47,714 bases of DNA from positions 1 to 47,714 of the forward strand of contig PJQG01000011.1 in the NCBI GenBank assembly GCA_002861595.1, read 5' to 3'. The notes beneath the pieces were generated by a model. The model was not told the origin of the DNA, ran no database searches, and saw only the letters and a program-made list of their open reading frames with translations. The stretch comes from Actinomycetota bacterium (GTDB lineage Bacteria > Actinomycetota > Acidimicrobiia > Acidimicrobiales > GCA-2861595). Positions within the stretch are counted from its first letter, which is position 1; each line of letters begins with the position of its first letter. The translations under genes and the position numbers were made by a program. Positions 1 to 8,092 of this stretch are shown one piece after another.

Positions 1-518
1 GACTTACGTGACTGTAGTTACGTGCGTGTATTTACGACGGGAAGTACTAAGGCACGTTTATCCTGGTCATGGTGAACTGTCGAACTCATTGTTCACGAAG
101 TCGACAAGCTCCTCGAGGATCTCGACCCATGCCGTCGCATCGCCCCATGCGCCGTCGACGTCGGCGTTGTTCGCCCTGGCGGAACGCGCCACCAGGGATC
201 GGCCGCCGCGTCGGGCAGGGCACAGCCTGGCAGTAGCGGACGACCACCTCTTCGAAGGCGTCCGCAATTGGCCCGTGCGCGAGGACGAAGGTGGGCGCTA
301 AGGAATCCGTCCCGTGGACCGGATGCTGAACGCCGCATCGGTCAGGCACATCAGTCTCGATGATCGCCCCAGCAGGGCTACAGCTGACCCGGAGGGAGCC
401 GCATACGCAAGGCGGCCACCCAGTCACCCTGAGTGAGGTGGTCCTCGATGACAGTCTGGCGGTCGTAGCACGCAGGGGACTCCTGACCGCCCTGGGTGAT
501 TCGAGAACTTTTTCCGGA
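1..518. other. No convincing gene; left-edge intergenic DNA
   Basis: Short reading frames exist on both strands, but none has a ribosome binding site, a recognisable domain or consistent codon bias. The minus-strand frame around 67-267 ends in a plausible helical stretch (WVEILEELVDFVNNEF) and could be the tail of a decayed gene, but I cannot support that. The first 40 bases are AT-richer and hold TTACG at 4, 18 and 32, an exact 14-bp spacing. Confidence 0.4.
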
Positions 519-552
519 TCCTAAGCAAATCCTAATCTAGGGCTGGCAGAAT
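519..552 (+). promoter_or_regulatory. Promoter with PhoB-like direct-repeat box (site A)
   Basis: Two heptamers, TCCTAAG (519-525) and TCCTAAT (530-536), are separated by CAAA. This gives the 11-bp period typical of OmpR/PhoB response-regulator sites. Ten bases later comes CAGAAT (547-552), a possible -10 with no good -35, as in activator-dependent promoters. The box ends 60 bases before the start codon at 597. Sites B (4318-4335) and C (12735-12752) have the same layout. Binding by the regulator encoded at 14552-15289 is inference. Confidence 0.6.
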
Positions 553-596
553 TGGCTCGCGTCAAAGTGGCGCACCCGGTTCCAAAGGAGGGACTT

Positions 597-1142
597 ATGC
601 CGAAGGGATGTAGGAAACGACTGGTGGCAGGCGCCGGTATCGTCGCCGTCGCACTAGGAGTCTCGAGCGTCGCGTATGCCTGCACGGTGTATCGAGGCAA
701 GTTGGTCGTCGTCGGCAGCAACGGGAGCACGTCGACAGCCGTCGGCAACAACTCCAACATGAGCTACTGCTCGCTGCAGGGCGGGGCGCGCTCCCCGGCC
801 ACGAACGGGCGCTTCGACGTGTACGTGGACCCGGCGAGCACCTGCCTGAAGAACGGTTCCAACAAGCTCCCGGCCCGCACCGACTACGTGATCCGGTGGA
901 TGTACAAGGGGTTCACCTACAACAGCACCGGCTACACCAGGGTGGGCGACTGCATGCCCGGCGGGTCGGGGACGACCATCAAGACGGGCGCCCAGGTGGA
1001 CGGGAACGGCTACAGCCCCGTCTACGGGTTCAGTTGGTCCTCGGTGACGCCCAACAACGCGGGCGAGGCCCGGGGCGTGTGCTTCGGGGACCCCTTTTCC
1101 AATTACGGCAACCAGGCCCCTCTCATCACCTTCGCAGTGTAA
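597..1142 (+). CDS. Secreted small protein with ACTxxxGKL mature N-terminus
   Basis: Unrecognised exported protein of 181 residues. The start at 597 is chosen over the upstream ATG at 552 because AAAGGAGGG lies just before it and a signal peptide follows directly: basic start (PKGCRKR), hydrophobic core, and AYA cleavage site around residue 27. The mature chain would begin CTVYRGKL. It has five further cysteines, many Gly/Asn/Ser/Tyr residues and no transmembrane segment, suggesting a disulphide-stabilised extracellular beta protein. The other protein with this mature start is encoded at 18953-19387 (AWA then CTAVMGKL). The gene stands alone behind site A and is followed by a strong hairpin. 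No enzymatic function can be assigned. Confidence 0.8.
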   Translation: MPKGCRKRLVAGAGIVAVALGVSSVAYACTVYRGKLVVVGSNGSTSTAVGNNSNMSYCSLQGGARSPATNGRFDVYVDPASTCLKNGSNKLPARTDYVIRWMYKGFTYNSTGYTRVGDCMPGGSGTTIKTGAQVDGNGYSPVYGFSWSSVTPNNAGEARGVCFGDPFSNYGNQAPLITFAV

Positions 1143-1178
1143 GGCCTGCGGGAGAAACTTCAGGCGAAGTGCTACTGC

Positions 1179-1231
1179 CATTCACCGACAGGTTGCGATG
1201 CCCAAGGCTTCGCAACCTGTCGGTGACGGCG
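1179..1231 (+). repeat. Dispersed hairpin repeat, copy 1 (possible terminator)
   Basis: The 17 bases at 1182-1198 pair perfectly with 1210-1226, leaving an 11-nt loop. No T-run follows, so it is at best an atypical terminator for the gene ending at 1142. The segment matches 4151-4197 read on the minus strand, with three mismatches in the 46 aligned arm bases and a 6-nt loop indel. That second copy encodes the start of the sialidase-like protein. Copy 1 may be a relic of another gene's 5' end or a mobile hairpin. Confidence 0.7.
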
Positions 1232-1402
1232 GGCATCCAACTGGTTCCCGGTGCTCGTGAATCAATGCTTACCGACGCCGGATTCGCAATTCCTTGAACG
1301 ACTCTCCGGGGCAGAAGGCGTACCGGGACCGATGGTCACAGTAAGATGCATCGCTGGTATTTTCAGCGTGATCCGTTCGAGCTGCCACATCCAAGGAGCA
1401 AC

Positions 1403-1945
1403 ATGACCGCCCGATGGTTACCACTGCGAGTGCTGCTGGTGGCTATTGTCGCGTTGAGCAGCTGCAGTCGGGGTGAGAGCTCACAGACTAATGAACCCCG
1501 CCCGGGAGCATCTCCTACTGCTCATGGCCCGGAGCACCACGTCTCGGGGCCGGATGGTGGCCCTGTTGCTACCGCCGCCCGCGAAACCGGTGACAGGAGC
1601 TCGTTCTACCTAAAGGCCGCCGACCAGCGCAGTGACGGAAGGGAGGTCGTGATCACCGAAGCATCCTTCGCCGGCACTATGGGCTGGGTTGCCATTCATG
1701 CCTTCTCCCGTGACGGCCAGCTTGGCCCGATCATCGGTGTGTCAGAGTTGCTTCCGCCGGGCCCCAGTACCGGGATCAGGGTATCCCTTTCCGCACCGCT
1801 CAAAGCGAGCGCATCTGTCTTTCCGATGCTCCACCTCGAGACCACCAACAACGCCACGTTCGACTTTCCGGAGGGAGATTCCCCAGCCGTGGCTGAGGGG
1901 TCTGGATCACCATACCTTCCGATTCGAATATACGTTAGAAGATAG
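1403..1945 (+). CDS. Lipoprotein with DUF7282-like domain
   Basis: Exported lipoprotein of 180 residues. The start at 1403 is preceded by AAGGAG and gives MTARWLPLRV, a hydrophobic stretch and the lipobox LSSC, so residue 18 or so would be the lipidated cysteine. A low-complexity Pro/Ser/Gly linker follows. The C-terminal half has the pattern VVITEASFAGTMGWVAIHAF, then a glycine-proline turn and PMLHLET with a following FDFPEGD. This resembles DUF7282 domains of halophilic archaea and actinobacteria (family recognised from pattern, not searched). The function of that domain is unknown. The neighbouring genes also encode exported proteins, but this promoter has no 11-bp repeat box that I can see. 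Confidence 0.7.
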   Translation: MTARWLPLRVLLVAIVALSSCSRGESSQTNEPRPGASPTAHGPEHHVSGPDGGPVATAARETGDRSSFYLKAADQRSDGREVVITEASFAGTMGWVAIHAFSRDGQLGPIIGVSELLPPGPSTGIRVSLSAPLKASASVFPMLHLETTNNATFDFPEGDSPAVAEGSGSPYLPIRIYVRR

Positions 1946-2129
1946 ATCTACTCGGCAGCGGCGGCCACGCCGACATGAGGACTGGCTCGCTGACGGCCAC
2001 CGCGCAGCCCACCCGGCGGCGGCGCCTGTCGGCACATCTCGAGCAGAGCAGAGAACCTGACAAAGGCGCTCGACCCCAGCCGGAAGCTTCCGTCTCGATA
2101 ACCGCGAACCGTCCAGCCCTGTCCCGGAT

Positions 2130-2624
2130 CTACTGCTTCCCGACGGCTCCAGCCCGAAACTCTGTGTACATGCCCTTCCTCACGTGCGATTCGCCGTCGG
2201 GACCCTCCATGAAGCAGAGGAAGGCATAGCGCTGCCCGGGCACGAGGTCAACAGCGAAGGTGCCGCTTTCGCCCGGATTTCGCACGAACACCCCGCCAAG
2301 GGGCGTCAGGGAGCGCCGTTCGGAACCAGCGATCTGGTCGGCCAGAGGCGGAAGGTCCTCAGGCAGAGGAAAGAGTGAGGGGTGATGGTCCACCTGACCG
2401 GCGTTCCTCAGCCGGAAAACCACCCGCCCACCAGGCACAGAACCGGAGTAGTCGAAGCGGTACTCGCGCATCGTCACCGCCACCACTGGTGGGGCCGGCG
2501 GCAACTCGGGGACCGACCTGGCGTCGCTCTGGCATGAGGTCCCGAGCAGCACGGCCATCGCCCACAGGCCGGCGATCGGGGACCGGGTGCGGCCTCTGGC
2601 TGTCACTGCGGTCCGGCCGCTCAC
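2130..2624 (-). CDS. Cupredoxin-like lipoprotein
   Basis: 164 residues. The N-terminus has a hydrophobic stretch ending in the lipobox LGTSC (Cys about residue 31), predicting a lipid-anchored extracytoplasmic protein. The rest resembles a cupredoxin beta-sandwich: VTMREYRFDYSG, VVFRLRNAGQVDHHPSLF, then PGQRYAFLCFMEG with a following HVRKGMYTEF. The HH pair, the Cys and the late His or Met could bind copper, but the usual spacing cannot be confirmed by eye. The ATG overlaps the TGA of the upstream sialidase-type gene (ATGA at 2621-2624), so the two are translationally coupled and probably work together outside the membrane. Confidence 0.7.
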   Translation of the reverse strand: MSGRTAVTARGRTRSPIAGLWAMAVLLGTSCQSDARSVPELPPAPPVVAVTMREYRFDYSGSVPGGRVVFRLRNAGQVDHHPSLFPLPEDLPPLADQIAGSERRSLTPLGGVFVRNPGESGTFAVDLVPGQRYAFLCFMEGPDGESHVRKGMYTEFRAGAVGKQ

Positions 2625-4207
2625 GCCGTCCGACTCCGCAGGCGTCGACGCTGTCGGTACGTGATCACGACCGCGAGCAGGCCAACGACGAAGAGTGCGA
2701 CGCCAACGATCATGCGTGGCGCCTTGTTGTCGCCGGTGGCAAAGCGCAATTCAGTGGCGAACACGTCCTGTCCGGCGGTGGTTGTCAGCGAGTTGCGTGT
2801 GTCGGCCCAAGCCGCAATGGCTCCCGAGCCCGTGGACACCAACGCCGAGCGGGAGCCGAACTCGACCAGCCCTTGCGCGGACGGGTGGAGGTACTCCTGG
2901 CCGGTGAAGGAGTTGGAGGCGTCGCTCGTCAGCCTCACGTTCCGGGCGAAGCGCTGGCCGCCGTCATTTGAGAAGGCGTAATAGACGTGATTGAAGATGT
3001 TGTCAAAGTCGGCGCGACGGTCATAGAAGATGACGTCGATGCGGCCGTCAGTCGCCATGGACATCGCAGGCAAGTACTGAGGGTGACCGTTGCCGAGCTC
3101 GTCGTCGTTGACCCGACGCGGCTCTCCCCAGGCATCGCCGCGGCCGGCGGAGCAGCGCATGAGCACGTCGGCATCACCGTGGCGAGCGTCGGTCCACGAG
3201 ACACAGATCCTTCCTTGGCGGTCCACCGCCATGGCGGGAGGCGGCATGGTGAAGATGAGGATGACCCGCTCGTGGGGCACCACCGCATCGTCAACTACGA
3301 CGCCTCGGCCAAATCGGCGACCTCCGTCCCTCGAGGTGGAAACCACCAGCGACCAGGTGCCCTCCCACGTCGGGCCCTCCAGGCCCTGATAGTCGCGCAC
3401 GTCGTTCTTCAAGTCGTAGTAGGCGACGTGCACGGCGTTGTTGGGCCCCAGCACCAGCGCGGGCGCGACCACTCGCTCGCGCGCTCGATCGCTCACCTGG
3501 ATCGCAGTCGAGAACGTCTTGCCCCCGTCGTCGGAGTACGCGGTCATGATCGGGTTGGGCGGCGGGCCAAAGCCGCCCAGGGGAGGGTCCGAGGTGGCGT
3601 GCAGCCACACCAAGTGGATGCGCCCGTTGTCCCCGACGCTGCGGTCGATGGCCATGCGAACGGCGAAATTCAGTGGGCCCAGCACCTGGCGGGGAGCCGA
3701 AAAGCTGCGGCCCCGGTTGTCTGACGTGGTGAGGAACACGCCCATGGGCTCGTTCCCGGGTTCAGCAAGGCCGACGAAGAGGTAATACAGCACCCCAGCA
3801 CGATCGAACGCGACCTCCGGTGCGTAGCATTTGTCCGCCCCCTCCGGCAGCTTCGGCACCGGGTTGGCCGAGAGCCAACCACGACCGCCATTGCCCGAGA
3901 TCTGCAGCGCGCAGCTGAAATCGGGAGCGTCGAGGCGGTTGGCCAAGACCAGGAAGGAAGGTTCGGTCGGGTCCACCGCGAGCTTCGGAGAGTTGTTCGC
4001 GGGACCGCTGGTCCGGTTCATCGCCGTAACGGGCACCTCTGGGCTGACCACAACCCGCCCGTCGAGTGACGATGACGGTGTTGCGGCGCCAGAAGCTGCC
4101 AGTGCGGGCCCGGCCACGATGGCGAGGACACCGACAACCACGGCTGCTCTCGCCGTCACCGGCAGGTTGCGAAGCCCTCGCAACCTCTCCGTGAATGCCC
4201 TCAGCAT
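2621..4207 (-). CDS. Membrane-anchored sialidase/BNR-repeat propeller protein
   Basis: About 528 residues. The start at 4207 gives a basic N-terminus and a signal segment (ARAAVVVGVLAIVAG). The body has at least four Asp-box-like motifs (SDNRGRSF, SDDGGKTF, SRDGGRRF, SNDGGQRF), typical of six-bladed sialidase or other BNR propellers. A C-terminal hydrophobic helix (MIVGVALFVVGLLAVVITYR) followed by an arginine-rich tail indicates membrane anchoring with the propeller outside. No arginine triad was verified, so glycosidase activity is unproven; many such proteins only bind. Site B lies 110 bases upstream, and the cupredoxin-like gene is coupled downstream. An upstream extension of the same frame to 4456 looks non-coding. 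The first 19 codons coincide with the dispersed repeat at 4151-4197. Confidence 0.85.
   Translation of the reverse strand: MLRAFTERLRGLRNLPVTARAAVVVGVLAIVAGPALAASGAATPSSSLDGRVVVSPEVPVTAMNRTSGPANNSPKLAVDPTEPSFLVLANRLDAPDFSCALQISGNGGRGWLSANPVPKLPEGADKCYAPEVAFDRAGVLYYLFVGLAEPGNEPMGVFLTTSDNRGRSFSAPRQVLGPLNFAVRMAIDRSVGDNGRIHLVWLHATSDPPLGGFGPPPNPIMTAYSDDGGKTFSTAIQVSDRARERVVAPALVLGPNNAVHVAYYDLKNDVRDYQGLEGPTWEGTWSLVVSTSRDGGRRFGRGVVVDDAVVPHERVILIFTMPPPAMAVDRQGRICVSWTDARHGDADVLMRCSAGRGDAWGEPRRVNDDELGNGHPQYLPAMSMATDGRIDVIFYDRRADFDNIFNHVYYAFSNDGGQRFARNVRLTSDASNSFTGQEYLHPSAQGLVEFGSRSALVSTGSGAIAAWADTRNSLTTTAGQDVFATELRFATGDNKAPRMIVGVALFVVGLLAVVITYRQRRRLRSRTA
4151..4197 (-). repeat. Dispersed hairpin repeat, copy 2 (inside coding sequence)
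   Basis: Near-identical to 1179-1231 on the opposite strand: the arms differ at three positions and the loop is six bases shorter. Here the sequence forms the 5' coding part of the sialidase-like gene. AGGTTGCGA pairs with TCGCAACCT, so the mRNA could fold close to the start codon. Confidence 0.7.
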
Positions 4208-4676
4208 CCTCGCCTCACGCGTCTTCGCGAGCTTTGAGACAACACTAGAGACACCTTCTCTACGACGAGTGGAAGTTGGTAGCCGACATTGGCGGGATTG
4301 GAGTATCGCACCCGAACCTGAGGATTTGCTTAGGGATGAGAAGTCATCGATGCTTCGACCTGATCGGGGAGGTCGCCGAGGCAACCTGCAGGGAGCGAAG
4401 AAACCGAACGGGTGGCAGGCGGCGCCGCCCGTTCGCGTAGGGGCGGGCAGTCGCACCCGGATCGACCGGGGCCAAGGTGATGAGGGGCATCGGGCGAGCG
4501 GAACCCGAACGCCGTGCGGGCGAGCAGTCGACGCTGGCCCCGGGGTCGACTGGCAGGGCTACGGCCATCGTGGCTGCCCCTCCCCTACCCGACGGTGTCA
4601 ACGCTCCCCCTGCGCCGGCCTCGGGCCACCCTTGACCTCGCTCAGTTCCCGCCTGGCCACAGGAAGCGAGGAGTCG
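4208..4676. other. Divergent intergenic region
   Basis: This 469-bp gap lies between the starts of the minus-strand sialidase-like gene and the plus-strand gene at 4677. It contains promoter site B (4302-4335). The rest has no coding frame with a credible start or domain, and I see no further structure. Confidence 0.5.
4302..4335 (-). promoter_or_regulatory. Promoter with PhoB-like direct-repeat box (site B)
   Basis: Read on the minus strand, the heptamers CCCTAAG (4335-4329) and TCCTCAG (4324-4318) are separated by CAAA. Ten bases (GTTCGGGTGC) then lead to the -10-like GATACT (4307-4302). The spacing matches sites A and C exactly, and GTTCGGGTG is shared with site C. It drives the sialidase-like/cupredoxin-like pair. 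Confidence 0.6.
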
Positions 4677-5324
4677 GTGAAGTTGGAGCTCGATAGGTTG
4701 ATCGAGATCGTGCTGCAGGGAATGCTGGAGGCTGACCGAGATACCGCCCAGGTAGGTGAGGCTGTGACGAACGAATGCGAGCTGGCGTCGCGGATGGCGC
4801 TCCGCGCCCTGCGCAGTGGGGACAATGTGCTGATCGTGGCCGAGGGGGAGCTTCCGTCGCCCGGCTACGAGGTGGACGTGGCGCAGAGCCTGATACCGAT
4901 CTTCCCGCCCCAGTTCAACCTGTTGCGCTGCGCCCTCCCCGGCATCTTCCCGCAGGTCATCACGCCGTATACCTACTCCGAGACGGTGAGGTATCCCGCC
5001 GATCAGCCGCACATCACCGTCCACCACGCGGACGGAGCCGACGAGGTGGCGATCGAGGAGTGCGGCCGGCAGCTGGCTCCCTACGTAGAGGTGGTCCGGG
5101 GACACGACGGGGACTGCCCCGAAGGAGCCGATCAGGCCGTCGGCTTCTCCAAGTCCCTCAGCTTCGACGAGGCCTTCGCCGACGCTGTGGCAAAGCTGCC
5201 GCCCCTCACACCTGCTCACCCGGACACGCTGGTCACGATCCGCGTGCTCGAGACCGGCGCCCTGTTCGGAGGTATCGCCGGCTTCCGAGACCTGTACGTC
5301 CGGGTTTGCCGGACGCATGACTGA
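4677..5324 (+). CDS. Conserved-looking hypothetical cytoplasmic protein
   Basis: About 215 residues from a GTG start at 4677 preceded by GGAAGCGAGGAG. The frame is open far upstream, but the composition there is not protein-like. There is no signal peptide or membrane helix. The N-terminus is acidic and helical (KLELDRLIEIVLQGMLEAD). Later segments are mixed alpha/beta with ITVHHADGADEVAIEE and a conserved-looking end (LVTIRVLETGALFGGIAGF). I do not recognise a family. It is the only apparently cytoplasmic non-regulatory gene in the left block and is convergent with the PD40 protein gene. Confidence 0.6.
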   Translation: MKLELDRLIEIVLQGMLEADRDTAQVGEAVTNECELASRMALRALRSGDNVLIVAEGELPSPGYEVDVAQSLIPIFPPQFNLLRCALPGIFPQVITPYTYSETVRYPADQPHITVHHADGADEVAIEECGRQLAPYVEVVRGHDGDCPEGADQAVGFSKSLSFDEAFADAVAKLPPLTPAHPDTLVTIRVLETGALFGGIAGFRDLYVRVCRTHD

Positions 5325-5348
5325 GGCGAGGCTCAGGCGCTGGCCAAC

Positions 5349-5365
5349 CTGGAGCCCCCCTCCAG
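5349..5365. terminator. Possible bidirectional terminator hairpin
   Basis: CTGGAG and CTCCAG form a 6-bp stem around CCCCC in the 89-bp gap between two convergent genes. It has no T-run, so this is weak. Confidence 0.25.
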
Positions 5366-5413
5366 TGCCGACGGTACTGATGCAGGACCGCTGGGCGATT
5401 TGGGTAGTGGTCG

Positions 5414-8089
5414 TCAATCGTTGTCGACGATGGTGCCACGGCCCTGAGCGTCGGCCAGGGAGGCGTTGAGGGCGTTGGTCAGGTTCACCAAGAACGTCTC
5501 GTTGGCCTCGCGGAGGTTGTCACCGTTCACGAACACGGCGATGGACTTGGTGGTCTCCCCCGGCGCGAACGCCAAGGTGGCGCCGGCAATGCCCGTGTAG
5601 TCGTCGGGGGCCTTGGCCGTGCCGTCGGCAGTGGCGTAGGCCACCGACACGGTCCTGCCGCTCGGGGCCGAGAGCTTGACGGTGAACAGGACGTTGGCGG
5701 CGGTGCCGGCGTTGCCCTCGGTGACCGAGACGTCGTTGATGGCCAGGGCAGGGGGAGGGTCGTCATCGATGATGCTGCCCACGCCTTGGCCCTTGCCCAC
5801 CGCGGCATTGGTGGCGTTGGACAGCTTGAGGAAGAACCTCTCGTCGATCTCGTCGAGGGCGTCGGCCTTGACGGAGACGGTGACGCTCTTGGTCACCACC
5901 CCGGCGGGGAAGCTCAACGTGCCCGAGGTGGCGGTGTAGTCGCCGGGGGCCTTGGCCGTGTCGTCGGCGGTGGCGTAGGCCACCGACACGGTCTTGTCAC
6001 GAGGCGCCGACAGCGACACGGTGAACACCGCACTCACCGTCGCCCTCTTCTTCCTCGTCGGGTTTCCCTCGGTGACGGCGACGTCGTCGACGGACAGCGC
6101 CGGCAGGGCCTTGACCGACAGGCCCACCGTGGTGGTGCGGGTCAGTCCCCCGCCGGTGCCGGTGATGGTGAGGGGGTGGTCACCGGCCGGGGTGGTGGCG
6201 GAGGTGGCGACCGACAGGGTGGAAGAGGTGGTGGCCGGGTTGGGGTCGAAGCTCGCGGTGGCCCCCGAGGGCAGGCCGGCCACGCTGAACGTGACGGGGT
6301 CGGTAAAGCCCCCCGAGGCGTTGACGGCCACGGCGTAGCTGGTGGCTTCGCTGGCCACCACGGTTTGGCTGGTCGGAGAGGCGCTCAGGGTGAAGTGGTC
6401 GCCCCGCACCGACAAGACAACGGTGGTGGTGCGGGTGAGGTTGCCGGCGGTGCCGGAGACGGTGAGGGGGTAGTCGCCGGCCGGGGTGGTGAGGCCCGGG
6501 CGCACCGACAGCTTGGAGGAGGTGGTGGCCGGGTTGGGGTCGAAGCTGGCGGTGGCCCCCGAGGGCAGGCCGGCCACGCTCAACGTGACGGGGTCGGCAA
6601 AGCCGCCGGAGGCGGCGATGGCAATGGTGTAGACGGCGGCGTCACCAGGGGCGACGCGTTGGCTCGTCGGGGAGGCGCTGAGGCTGAACGAGGGCAGGGT
6701 CTCCCGTTGGCCCCGGGTGAAGACGTCGACGACCCCGTTGGTGTCTCCGCCCACCAGGTTGGTGGCCAGTGACGCGAAGGCGACGACGTCGGCGTCGGCG
6801 CTCATGGCCGGACGGAAGCTGGAGGCGTTGGCGTCTTGGCCGTTGTCGTCCACGCTGGCCACGGTGGTGATGCCGGTCACCCGGTCGAAGACGTAGACGT
6901 AGGTGGTGAGGCCAGCGGCGGAATCGGTGAAGGCGACGAGGCGGCCGGCGGCGCCGAGGGCGGGTGATTGGGAGGCGTCCCTCGGCACCATGGCCGTGGT
7001 GCGGCTTTGGCGGTCGTGGACGTAGACCTTCGGGCAGAGCCGCACGCCGGTCCTGGGCTGGTCGCACGGAGGGGAATCGGGCAGGTTGGTGGCCACGGTT
7101 TCGAAGGCCACCACGGCGCCGTTGGAGCTGATGTCGGCGTCGTAGCTGGCCCCGTTGGCCTGGGTCAGCCCAATGTTGTCCACGCTCACCCTGATGGTGG
7201 CGGTGCTGATCAGCCCCGGTTCGTCGAACACGCCGTTGGCGTCGGCGTCGCGGTCGTGGACGAAGATGTCTTGGACCCCATTGGTGTCGCCCAGCACCAG
7301 GTTGGAGGCCAGCGACTGAAAGGCGACGAAGCGCCCATCGGCGTTGATAGTGGGATTGGTGCTGGGCCCGTTGGCCTGGACACGTTCGCCAGCCACGCTC
7401 ACCCGGATGGTGGCTCGCCGGTCACGGTCGTAGACGAACACGTCGGCCGAAGCGTTGTCGTCGGCCGCCACCAGGTTGGTGGCCTGCGAGTCGAAGGCCA
7501 AGAAGCGCCCGTCGGCGCTGATGGCCGGGTTGGCGTTTGCGGCGTTGGCCTGGGCGCCGCCCGTGCCCACGCTCACCCGGGTGGTGGCGGGGCTGTTGCG
7601 GTCGTGGACGAACACGTCGGCCACGGCGTTGTCGTCGCCGGCCACCAGGTTGGAGGCGAGCGAGGAAAAGGCGACCACGCCGCCATCGCCGCTGATGGCG
7701 GCGTTGGCACTGTCGGCGTTGGCCTGGGCGCCGTTGCCGGCCACGCTCACCCGGGTGGTGGCGCCCGTGGCCCAGTCGTTGACGAACACGTCGGCCACGG
7801 CGTTGGTGTCGGCGCCGACCAGGTTGGTGGCCGACGAGTCGAACGCGGCGAAGCGCCCGTCGTCGCTGAGGTCAGGACGGGCGCTGGGCCCGTTGCCCTG
7901 GGCGCCGTCGCCGGCCACGCTCACCCGGGAGGTGACCACCATCGAGGAGGCGGACGCTTGGCGGGCGGGCAGCGCCAGTCCGGCGGCCACCAGGGCCGCC
8001 CCGATCACCAGGCGGCCAGCTTCGACCCGCGGTTGCGTCGAGCGGCAGGGCGGGCGGGTGGTGAGGCGGTGCGACATGGTCCCGAACAT
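5414..8089 (-). CDS. Secreted PD40 propeller / Ig-like / Calx-beta protein
   Basis: 891 residues. Start 8089 has AGAGGA upstream; an internal ATG at 8077 is an alternative. The signal peptide ends near ARQASA (residues about 40-48). Residues about 50-460 hold eight or so repeats with the core ISADGRFVAFDSQATNLV followed by DVFVYDR, as in TolB/PD40-type propellers. Two near-identical Ig-like domains follow (each starting FSLSASPTSQ or FTLSASPTSQ and containing GLPSGATASFDPNPATTSS). Then come two Calx-beta domains (DDVAVTEG, NDVSVTEG; YATADGTAKAPDDYT), ending exactly at GTIVDND. There is no anchor, so it is probably released or wall-associated. It starts 3 bases after the stop of the SBBP gene at 8093, so they are co-transcribed. 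Confidence 0.85.
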   Translation of the reverse strand: MFGTMSHRLTTRPPCRSTQPRVEAGRLVIGAALVAAGLALPARQASASSMVVTSRVSVAGDGAQGNGPSARPDLSDDGRFAAFDSSATNLVGADTNAVADVFVNDWATGATTRVSVAGNGAQANADSANAAISGDGGVVAFSSLASNLVAGDDNAVADVFVHDRNSPATTRVSVGTGGAQANAANANPAISADGRFLAFDSQATNLVAADDNASADVFVYDRDRRATIRVSVAGERVQANGPSTNPTINADGRFVAFQSLASNLVLGDTNGVQDIFVHDRDADANGVFDEPGLISTATIRVSVDNIGLTQANGASYDADISSNGAVVAFETVATNLPDSPPCDQPRTGVRLCPKVYVHDRQSRTTAMVPRDASQSPALGAAGRLVAFTDSAAGLTTYVYVFDRVTGITTVASVDDNGQDANASSFRPAMSADADVVAFASLATNLVGGDTNGVVDVFTRGQRETLPSFSLSASPTSQRVAPGDAAVYTIAIAASGGFADPVTLSVAGLPSGATASFDPNPATTSSKLSVRPGLTTPAGDYPLTVSGTAGNLTRTTTVVLSVRGDHFTLSASPTSQTVVASEATSYAVAVNASGGFTDPVTFSVAGLPSGATASFDPNPATTSSTLSVATSATTPAGDHPLTITGTGGGLTRTTTVGLSVKALPALSVDDVAVTEGNPTRKKRATVSAVFTVSLSAPRDKTVSVAYATADDTAKAPGDYTATSGTLSFPAGVVTKSVTVSVKADALDEIDERFFLKLSNATNAAVGKGQGVGSIIDDDPPPALAINDVSVTEGNAGTAANVLFTVKLSAPSGRTVSVAYATADGTAKAPDDYTGIAGATLAFAPGETTKSIAVFVNGDNLREANETFLVNLTNALNASLADAQGRGTIVDND

Positions 8090-8092
8090 TGG

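Noticed and set aside
2621-4207. LPXTG-type wall anchor on the sialidase-like protein
   Set aside because: The C-terminal helix and basic tail are present but no sorting motif is visible; simple membrane anchoring fits better.
4208-4456. N-terminal extension of the sialidase-like protein
   Set aside because: The extension covers the promoter box, has unlikely composition and would precede the signal peptide.
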